Source of the DNA: Yoonia sp.
Lineage (GTDB): Bacteria > Pseudomonadota > Alphaproteobacteria > Rhodobacterales > Rhodobacteraceae
Reading direction: 5' to 3'
Assembly (NCBI RefSeq): GCF_017854565.1
Contig: NZ_JAFMHJ010000003.1
Location: forward strand, 62,001-126,000
DNA length: 64,000 bases
Below the pieces are notes generated by a model. That model worked only from the letters and a program-made list of their open reading frames with translations. It was not told the DNA's origin and searched no databases. Made by a program: the position numbers and the translations under genes. The first letter of the stretch is position 1; the number at the start of each line of letters is the position of its first letter. Positions 56,828 to 64,000 of the stretch are shown piece by piece.

Positions 56828-57772
56828 TTAATCTTCCTGACCGGCCAGAAACTTTTCCGCGTCCAGTGCTGCCATGCAGCCCATTCCGGCGCTGGTCACG
56901 GCCTGCCGATAGACGTGATCGGTCAAATCGCCCGCCGCAAAAACGCCGGGAATGGCGGTGTGGGTCGTGCCGGGGGCAACTTTGACATAGCCGCCGTTGT
57001 GGGTTTCGAGCTGATCCTTAACCAGTTCAGACGCTGGCGCGTGGCCGATGGCAATGAACACGCCTTTGGCCGGAATGTCGGTGATTTCGCCGGTCTTGAC
57101 GTGCTTCACCTTGATGCCTTCGACGCCCAGCGGGCTGTCGGTGCCATAGATTTCCTCAAGCTGGTGAAACCAGAGCGTTTCGATCTTGGGGTTCTTAAGC
57201 AACCGATCTTGCAGGATTTTTTCCGCCCGAAGTTCATCACGGCGATGGATCAGCGTGACCTTGGAGGCGAAGTTTGTCAAAAACAGCGCCTCTTCTACGG
57301 CCGTATTGCCGCCGCCCACGACGACGATTTCCTGACCACGGTAAAAGAACCCGTCGCAGGTTGCACAGGCGGATACGCCGAAGCCTTTGAACTTTTCCTC
57401 GGTGGGCAGGCCAAGCCATTTGGCGCGCGCGCCGGTACACAAGATCACGGCGTCTGCGGTATAGACCGTGCCGCTGTCCGATTGGGCCGTGAACGGGCGC
57501 TGGGACAGATCAAGGGATGTGATGATGTCGCCGACGATATCGCAGCCCATGGCGCGGGCGTGGGCCTCCATCCGGATCATCAGGTCGGGACCTTGCACTT
57601 CCGTGTCGCCGGGCCAGTTTTCGACCTCGGTTGTGGTGGTCAGCTGGCCGCCGGGTTCGATGCCTTGCACAAGCACGGGCTCCAGCATAGCACGCGCCGC
57701 ATAAACACCGGCTGTGTAGCCAGCGGGGCCGGAGCCGATGATCAGAACTTTGGTATGGCGGGTCGCGGACAT
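56828..57772 (-). CDS. trxB: Thioredoxin reductase TrxB
   Basis: The 314-residue flavoprotein has the FAD motif IIGSGPAGYTAGVYAAR (11-27), the redox-active CATC (Cys136, Cys139), the NADPH motif VVVGGGNTAVEEAL and the C-terminal GVFAAGDLTDHVYRQ. It reduces thioredoxin, which in turn feeds MsrA and other enzymes. Start MSATRHTKV is chosen; an ATG four codons upstream is possible. It is divergent from the lrp-type gene. Confidence 0.95.
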   Translation of the reverse strand: MSATRHTKVLIIGSGPAGYTAGVYAARAMLEPVLVQGIEPGGQLTTTTEVENWPGDTEVQGPDLMIRMEAHARAMGCDIVGDIITSLDLSQRPFTAQSDSGTVYTADAVILCTGARAKWLGLPTEEKFKGFGVSACATCDGFFYRGQEIVVVGGGNTAVEEALFLTNFASKVTLIHRRDELRAEKILQDRLLKNPKIETLWFHQLEEIYGTDSPLGVEGIKVKHVKTGEITDIPAKGVFIAIGHAPASELVKDQLETHNGGYVKVAPGTTHTAIPGVFAAGDLTDHVYRQAVTSAGMGCMAALDAEKFLAGQED

Positions 57773-57872
57773 GTCAGGCCTCATTCACTGGTGTCCTGCT
57801 GATATAGCGGTGGTGGCGCTGGGTTGAAAGGCCGGGAAACGCTGTTTAACTTTGTACTTTTGTTGCCGAGAC

Positions 57873-57889
57873 GTGAAATATTATTGCGC
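57873..57889. promoter_or_regulatory. Possible Lrp/AsnC-type operator
   Basis: GTGAAATA-T-TATTGCGC is an imperfect AT-rich palindrome (6 of 8 bases paired) of the GYGMAATAT-TATTKCRC type, 47 bases before the regulator gene and in the shared gap with trxB. Autoregulation would fit. Confidence 0.4.
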
Positions 57890-57936
57890 ACGACACCGCA
57901 GTCACGTACTATTTGAAAAACTTATTGGAGTTGGGA

Positions 57937-58437
57937 ATGGCCGGACCGAAACTTGATGACATCGACCGTATGATTCTTGCGGAATTGCAGGCCGATGGGC
58001 GGATGACCAATGTGGAACTGGCCAAGCGCGTCGGCATTTCCGCGCCCCCCTGTCTGCGCCGCGTGCGCACCTTGGAAGAGCAGGGATTTATTGAAGGATA
58101 TCATGCAGTTGTCAACGCCCGTTCGCTAGGGTTCGAGGTGCAGGTGTTTGCCATGGTCGGCCTTGTCAGCCAAGCCGAAGCCGACCTGACGGCGTTTGAG
58201 AAGAAGTGCCTGGGCTGGCCGCTGGTCCGCGAGTGTCACATGTTGAATGGCGAGGTGGATTTCATCCTGAAATGCGTGGCGCCTGATTTGCGCACATTTC
58301 AGCGGTTCTTGACCGAGGAACTGACGAGTGCGCCGAATGTCGCCAGCGTGAAGACATCGCTGGTTATTCGCGGTGCCAAGGATGATCCCGGCGTGCCGTT
58401 TGACGTGCTTGAGGCGCGGCTGGCGCTGGAGGCGTAG
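57937..58437 (+). CDS. Lrp/AsnC-family transcription regulator
   Basis: The 166-residue protein has an N-terminal helix-turn-helix (about 5-60: LDDIDRMILAELQADGRMTNVELAKRVGISAPPCLRRVRTLEE as consecutive blocks) and a C-terminal RAM ligand domain (about 70-150) with VRECHMLNGEVDFILKC. The class senses amino acids; the specific ligand is unknown. ATG at 57937 follows GGAG at 8 bases. It is divergent from trxB. Confidence 0.9.
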   Translation: MAGPKLDDIDRMILAELQADGRMTNVELAKRVGISAPPCLRRVRTLEEQGFIEGYHAVVNARSLGFEVQVFAMVGLVSQAEADLTAFEKKCLGWPLVRECHMLNGEVDFILKCVAPDLRTFQRFLTEELTSAPNVASVKTSLVIRGAKDDPGVPFDVLEARLALEA

Positions 58438-58518
58438 GCAACGCGCGGTGAGGTCTGGCCACAGATTTCGGACCGGCCCCCCGCGAATTGCCATTAACGG
58501 TGGGTTTTGCTGCGAAAT

Positions 58519-58585
58519 TCACGGGACAGATGGCGTGCAGACCCCGTACAGACGGCGTATGTACACGGTGGGCCGATCCGGCCCG
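58519..58585 (-). repeat. Dispersed element with 11-bp periodic units, copy B
   Basis: The reverse complement of 58533-58548 is identical to 36615-36630 of copy A. On the minus strand it reads as three 11-bp units TGTACGGGGTC, TGCACGCCATC, TGTCCCGTGAA. It lies in the 310-base gap 58438-58746, which otherwise holds only the ccoP terminator and no gene I can recognise. Confidence 0.6.
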
Positions 58586-58662
58586 CTAACGCGGCGTGCG
58601 GTGGATATCTTAACACGGTGTTCAGGATTTGGGCAGGCGGGGCAAAGCGCGCCATAAGACGG

Positions 58663-58689
58663 AAAAAGGCGCCCGACGATGCGGGCGCC
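58663..58689 (-). terminator. Terminator of ccoNOQP
   Basis: Arms GGCGCCCG/CGGGCGCC with a 6-nt loop, and five T on the minus strand after the stem, 58 bases beyond the ccoP stop. Confidence 0.85.
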
Positions 58690-58746
58690 CTTCCCTTCAC
58701 TTTGGTCGGACCCATGCGCGAACAGGTCGGTCCGACCGCGTGATCC

Positions 58747-59616
58747 CTATTCGCCGCCACCAAGCTGGTGAACGTAGGCGGCCACCGCCTGCACCTCGGC
58801 GTCGGTCAGCCGTTCGCCCCATGGCGGCATCACACCAAACCGGGCGTAGCGCACAGTCTGTTCCAGCGTCGCGGCGTCCCCGCCGTAAAGCCAGATCGCG
58901 TCGGTCAGATCGGGCGCACCAAGATCGCGGTTGCCCATCGCGTCGTCACCGTGGCAGGCGGCGCAATTATCCATGAAAACGCTGGCCCCTTCGGCGGCAA
59001 GGGCCGCGTCGTGGTCCTGGTTCGAGAGGGCGCGCACATGTTGGACGACCGCGTCTATTTCTGCGTTGCTGAGAATCTCATCAAAGGCCGTCATCTGGGA
59101 ATAACGGGCGTCGAAATCCTCTTCGTTGCGGATGCCGTGGCGGATCGTGTAGCTGATGTTTTCGAAATCACCGCCCCACAGCCAGTCGTCATCCAACAGG
59201 TTGGGATAGCCTTTGGCCCCCGCCGCCCCCGACCCGTGGCATTGCGAGCAGTTGTTGCGGAAAACGGCCCCGCCGGCAGAGGTGGCAAAGCGCATCAGCT
59301 CTTCGTTCTGGGACAGTGTGGTCAGATCAGCCGCCGCCAGTTGCGCCGAGATTTCGGCGTTCGCGGCTTCGAACTTGGCGATGTCAGCTGCGACTTCGCC
59401 ACGGGTGGAATAGCCCAGAACGCCCGCGGACGCCTTGGAGATCATCGGCCATGCAGGATACATGATCGAATAGCCAACAGCCCAGATGATGCACAGATAC
59501 AATGTGTACAACCACCAACGCGGCAGCGGGTTGTTCAGTTCCTTGATGCCGTCCCAGCTGTGACCGGTCGTGTCGGTGCCGGTGACTTCATCAATGTCTT
59601 TTTTACCGCCGCTCAT
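58747..59616 (-). CDS. ccoP: cbb3 cytochrome oxidase dihaem subunit CcoP
   Basis: The 289-residue membrane-anchored cytochrome has a transmembrane segment (about 35-57) and two c-type haem sites, CSQCH (123-127) and CAACH (218-222). CcoP passes electrons from soluble cytochrome c to CcoO. Its ATG overlaps the ccoQ stop (ATGA). It is last in ccoNOQP and followed by a terminator. Confidence 0.97.
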   Translation of the reverse strand: MSGGKKDIDEVTGTDTTGHSWDGIKELNNPLPRWWLYTLYLCIIWAVGYSIMYPAWPMISKASAGVLGYSTRGEVAADIAKFEAANAEISAQLAAADLTTLSQNEELMRFATSAGGAVFRNNCSQCHGSGAAGAKGYPNLLDDDWLWGGDFENISYTIRHGIRNEEDFDARYSQMTAFDEILSNAEIDAVVQHVRALSNQDHDAALAAEGASVFMDNCAACHGDDAMGNRDLGAPDLTDAIWLYGGDAATLEQTVRYARFGVMPPWGERLTDAEVQAVAAYVHQLGGGE

Positions 59617-59831
59617 AATTGCTGCTCCTTGAGTTTGGCGCAGGCGCAGTCGGGACAGTTTTTGGTGCAGGCCGGCTTGTCTTCGTTGCGAAAGGGGATG
59701 TTGGCGGTATCGGCGTGGGTTTTCCGGCTACCGGGGCGGAAGGCCCACCCGATGACGCCAAGAAAGAACAGCGCCATGGCCAACAGCACCCAGCTGTCGG
59801 CAATTTCGCGCATGAGGGAATAGGTGTCCAT
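59613..59831 (-). CDS. ccoQ: cbb3 oxidase subunit CcoQ with a cysteine-rich tail
   Basis: The 72-residue protein has one helix (about 14-31, WVLLAMALFFLGVIGWAF) followed by the CcoQ-typical FRPGSRK. The tail DKPACTKNCPDCACAKLKEQ has four cysteines (55, 59, 62, 64; C-x3-C-x2-C-x-C), a possible metal site not found in textbook CcoQ. CcoQ stabilises the CcoNO-CcoP interaction. It overlaps ccoP by four bases and follows ccoO by 11. Confidence 0.92.
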   Translation of the reverse strand: MDTYSLMREIADSWVLLAMALFFLGVIGWAFRPGSRKTHADTANIPFRNEDKPACTKNCPDCACAKLKEQQL

Positions 59832-59842
59832 CTGGTGTCTCC

Positions 59843-60595
59843 TTAGCGGCTGGCGTCTGGGGTGAAGGTCGAGAAGTCGACCATCGTGCCCAGCACTTGC
59901 AAATAGGCGATGAGCGCGTCCATTTCCGACACCCCCGGCGCCCCGTCGAAATTGCGGATCTGCGCGCCGGGGTAACGTGCGAGCAGCGCATCGTAGTCAT
60001 CGCTGTCGGGGTCAACCTGCGTGCGCACGTCCGCCGCCGCGACGGCGATCATTTCGTCGGTATAGGGCACCCCGACAAAGCGGTGGGTTGCGACCAGATC
60101 GGCGACATATTCGGCGTTCACGAAGCTTTCTGTCAGGTAGGCATAGCCCGGCATGATCGATTCCGGCACCACCGAGCGCGGCGCGCTGAGGTGATCAAGG
60201 TGCCATGCATCCGAGTATTTGCCCCCGACCCGCGCCACGTCAGGCCCGGTCCGTTTGGAGCCCCACTGGAACGGGTGGTCATACATCGATTCCGCCGCCA
60301 GCGAATAATGCCCGTAGCGTTCGACTTCGTCACGCATGGGGCGGATCATCTGGCTGTGGCAGACATAGCAACCTTCGCGGATGTAAATGTCGCGCCCCGC
60401 CAGTTCGAGTGGGCTGTAGGGGCGCACGCCTTCGACCTTTTCGATCGTGTTTTCAAGGTAGAAAAGCGGTGCGATTTCCACAATCCCGCCAATCGTCACC
60501 ACCCCGAAAGAGCAAAGAAACAGCAAGGTCGGGCTGCGTTCCAGGATCGCATGGCGGGCCAGGAAACCTTTGGGTTTTTGTGTTGTGTCGGTCAT
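59843..60595 (-). CDS. ccoO: cbb3 cytochrome oxidase monohaem subunit CcoO
   Basis: The 250-residue membrane-anchored c-type cytochrome has a helix at about 22-45 and one haem site CYVCH (76-80) followed by SQMIRP. The distal methionine may be in PGYAYLTE-type segments. It receives electrons from CcoP and passes them to CcoN. It lies 12 bases after ccoN. Confidence 0.97.
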   Translation of the reverse strand: MTDTTQKPKGFLARHAILERSPTLLFLCSFGVVTIGGIVEIAPLFYLENTIEKVEGVRPYSPLELAGRDIYIREGCYVCHSQMIRPMRDEVERYGHYSLAAESMYDHPFQWGSKRTGPDVARVGGKYSDAWHLDHLSAPRSVVPESIMPGYAYLTESFVNAEYVADLVATHRFVGVPYTDEMIAVAAADVRTQVDPDSDDYDALLARYPGAQIRNFDGAPGVSEMDALIAYLQVLGTMVDFSTFTPDASR

Positions 60596-60607
60596 TTTTC
60601 CTGATCC

Positions 60608-62203
<1,596 letters not shown>

Positions 62204-62289
62204 GAAGTATCCCCTTCTTGTGCCGGCCCAAAACAACGGGCCGGTGGCATCTTGTGATGCCGTTTTGATCACATTCACGCGATGGGTCC

Positions 62290-62303
62290 TTGATGTGGAT
62301 CAA
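62290..62303. promoter_or_regulatory. FNR/FnrL box between ccoN and the stress-protein gene
   Basis: TTGATGTGGATCAA, a perfect FNR consensus, about 93 bases before the ccoN ATG (to the centre) and 107 before the divergent universal stress protein ATG. It can serve both genes at low oxygen. Confidence 0.88.
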
Positions 62304-62403
62304 GACACCGTGCCGCAACTTTCGGCATCTTTCCCCCAAGGAGCGGTTTTGCGCGAACGACTGCACCCCAACGAGGTAAACCTATGAGGGGAAGGCCGGA
62401 GCG

Positions 62404-63237
62404 ATGACGTACAAGATTATTGCCACCATTCTGACCGATATTGCTGCCGCAACCCAAGGGCTGGACGCGGCGATTGCGCTGGCCGGTCGGATGGATGCGC
62501 ATCTGGATATCTATGTGGTGACAATCAGCCACACGGAAACGAATAATTACTACATCGGTGCAGAGGCGCTGATGATGGCCGAACAGACCCGCTCTGCCAT
62601 GGCGCAGCGCGAAAAGCTGGACCGCTGGCTGACCGACCGGATGCAGGGCGAGGTGCTGAGCTGGGCGATGCAATCGGCCACGGTACAGGGTCCGGCCCTG
62701 ACCGGGTATCTGGCACGCAAGCTGCGGTTTTCCGATCTGGTGGTGCTGCCACGCCCCTATCAGGACAACCCGGAGGCTGAATTGCTGGTCGAGGCCTGTC
62801 TGTTTGCCGCAGAACGCCCGGTGCTGATGATCCCCAAAGGCTGCACGGCACCCGACGCGGGGGGGCATGTGCTGATGGGGTGGAACGACGGCGCGGAGGC
62901 ATTATCGGCCGTGCGTGCCGCCATGCCCCTGCTGCAAGAGGCGCAGACCGCCGACATCTGCATCATCGACCCGCCCGCGCATGGCGCCGAACGATCCGAC
63001 CCCGGCGGTGCAATGGCACAATATCTGATGCGGCATGGCGCCAGACCGGACGTGGCCGTAATTGCCAAGACCGGGCCGCATGTGGGTGAAGTCCTGTTGG
63101 AGCGCGCGCGCGATTTGGGGGCGCAGTTGATCGTGTCGGGGGCCTATGGCCATTCGCGCCTGCGCGAGGCGGTCTTTGGCGGGGCGACCCGCAGCCTGCT
63201 GGAAATGGCGGACCGGCCGATCCTGATGTCGCGTTAG
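62404..63237 (+). CDS. Universal stress protein (tandem UspA domains)
   Basis: The 277-residue protein has two UspA-type halves (about 1-145 and 150-277); the second ends with the ATP-binding-type GAYGHSRLREAVFGGATRSLL. Such proteins help survival under low energy or oxygen. The divergent placement from ccoN with a shared FNR box implies anaerobic control. GGGGAAGG precedes the ATG. Confidence 0.9.
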   Translation: MTYKIIATILTDIAAATQGLDAAIALAGRMDAHLDIYVVTISHTETNNYYIGAEALMMAEQTRSAMAQREKLDRWLTDRMQGEVLSWAMQSATVQGPALTGYLARKLRFSDLVVLPRPYQDNPEAELLVEACLFAAERPVLMIPKGCTAPDAGGHVLMGWNDGAEALSAVRAAMPLLQEAQTADICIIDPPAHGAERSDPGGAMAQYLMRHGARPDVAVIAKTGPHVGEVLLERARDLGAQLIVSGAYGHSRLREAVFGGATRSLLEMADRPILMSR

Positions 63238-63302
63238 GGGCGATGTATCTTGTCGCTTTGGCCCCGTTTTTGGCCGTTGCATTCCCGGTTCGTCCCGCGT
63301 GG

Positions 63303-63326
63303 AAAAGGGGCGCGCGCGCCCCTTTT
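63303..63326. terminator. Bidirectional terminator palindrome
   Basis: AAAAGGGGCGCG followed by its exact reverse complement CGCGCCCCTTTT; it serves the stress-protein gene (+) and the convergent gene starting beyond the window (-). Confidence 0.85.
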
Positions 63327-63332
63327 CATGAT

Positions 63333-64000
63333 TTAGCTTGCCGCGAAATGGCTGATCTTCTGGCCACGGGTCAGTTCACTGACCGACTGGACCAGCGATT
63401 GCGCATCAATCCGGAAATGGCTGTACAGATCGGCAATCGTGCCGGTCTGGCCGAAATGTTCGACGCCGTGCGGCACGGTCTGGTGACCCTGCACCGCGCC
63501 AAGCCATGACAGCGTGGCCGGGTGGCCGTCGATCACTGTCACAATCACGCAATTGCGCGGCAGATCACCCAGCAGGGTTTCGACGTGCGACCGCGCGCCC
63601 GCCACGCCGCCGGACCGCATCCGCTGCGCCGCAGTCCAGCCCGCATTCAGCCGATCCGCCGATGTGACCGCCAGAACGCCGACACCACGGCGACCTTCGG
63701 CAATCAGGCCCGCCGCTTTGATCGCTTCGGGGGCGACGGCACCCTGATACGCAATCACGATTTCGCACGACGGGCCGGGCTTGCGCAGCCAATAGGCCCC
63801 ATCAATCGCGCCTTGGCGAAAATCGTCATCGACACGCTTGCCGGGTTGTTCGATGGGATTGGTGGTCAGGCGCAGATAGACGGAACCGCCGGTTTCATCG
63901 CGCAGCCATGTGCGTTCGTCCGGGTCGCCTTCGCCATCTTTTTGCAAATAGGCAAAGGCCCATTGCATGATCACGGCCAATTCATCGGCAAAGGCGGGTT
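63333..64000 (-). CDS. AceE/transketolase-like E1 enzyme, C-terminal part
   Basis: The frame is open to the window edge (PAFADELAVIMQW upstream), and about 222 residues are visible. The PIEQPGKRVDDDFRQGAIDGAYWLRKPG region and the C-terminal HGVEHFGQTGTIADLYSHFRIDAQSLVQSV resemble the last domain of homodimeric pyruvate dehydrogenase E1 (AceE) and related thiamine-diphosphate transketolase-type proteins. The N-terminal thiamine domains are outside the window, so the exact substrate cannot be fixed. Confidence 0.72.
   Translation of the reverse strand, partial: PAFADELAVIMQWAFAYLQKDGEGDPDERTWLRDETGGSVYLRLTTNPIEQPGKRVDDDFRQGAIDGAYWLRKPGPSCEIVIAYQGAVAPEAIKAAGLIAEGRRGVGVLAVTSADRLNAGWTAAQRMRSGGVAGARSHVETLLGDLPRNCVIVTVIDGHPATLSWLGAVQGHQTVPHGVEHFGQTGTIADLYSHFRIDAQSLVQSVSELTRGQKISHFAAS

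Overview
The window looks like one contiguous piece of a Rhodobacterales (Roseobacter-group) alphaproteobacterial chromosome, at about 60% G+C. The evidence is the combination of a Tad/Cpa pilus locus with OmpA and TPR lipoproteins, a ruvCAB-ybgC-tolQRAB-pal-cpoB-tilS-ftsH chain, FNR-box-controlled ccoNOQP and ccoGHIS operons, a hsp20-DUF1150 pair, DUF1127 and DUF2783 proteins, and a fused sat-cysC. Loktanella/Yoonia/Octadecabacter-like genera are plausible, but I cannot fix the genus. I saw no tRNA, rRNA, insertion sequence, prophage or CRISPR array. The region is mostly core genome, with a few decayed genes.

Layout. 1-9912 (+): tail of cpaB, then cpaC, an OmpA-type lipoprotein, cpaE/tadZ, cpaF/tadA, tadB, tadC, two TPR lipoproteins and a cpaA/tadV prepilin peptidase. 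This is the machine that assembles a Flp/Tad adhesion pilus. The Flp pilin and TadE/TadG pseudopilins are not in the window. 10036-11346 (+): an AAA ATPase of unknown role. 11472-14600 (+): two of the four ligase-associated DNA-repair genes (Lhr-type helicase and PdeM). 14554-18846 (-): a membrane LytTR regulator, folD, fhs and a MOSC protein. 18974-30860 (-): ftsH, tilS, the tol-pal envelope genes, ybgC, a conserved unknown gene and ruvBAC. 31164-36508: DUF1127, a small membrane protein, prmA, an SGNH hydrolase, msrA, an MFS permease and an EF-hand protein, with two gene remnants (PhzF-like and PEGA-like).

36736-40991 (+): ccoGHIS, the cbb3-oxidase maturation operon, with a perfect FNR box upstream. 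40960-45973 (-): a tightly overlapping homogentisate-catabolism operon (hmgA, FAH-family hydrolase, metallo-beta-lactamase-fold protein, FAD monooxygenase, DUF2783), divergent from a MarR regulator with a palindromic operator between them. 46529-48620 (+): groESL with a promoter and a CIRCE-like repeat. 48738-58437: a GNAT acetyltransferase, a frameshifted DMT permease, a lipase-like hydrolase, purEK, a DUF465 protein, hsp20-DUF1150 behind an RpoH-like promoter, sat-cysC, a cytochrome P450, trxB and an Lrp/AsnC regulator. 58747-62203 (-): ccoNOQP, the cbb3 oxidase itself, with a second perfect FNR box shared with a divergent universal stress protein gene. The window ends in the C-terminal part of an AceE/transketolase-like enzyme.

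How they work together. The two FNR boxes tie the oxidase structural genes and its copper/assembly genes, about 20 kb apart, into one low-oxygen response. The tol-pal, ftsH, groESL and hsp20 genes cover envelope and protein quality control. The most unusual observations are: a metallo-beta-lactamase-fold protein in the homogentisate operon that has lost all non-bridging ligands of its second metal site; a CcoQ with a four-cysteine tail; a roughly 60-bp element with 11-bp periodic repeats present once near each cco locus; simple-sequence tracts in pal, tolA and the ftsH ribosome-binding region; and the uncharacterised winged-helix-like/AAA protein after the Tad operon.
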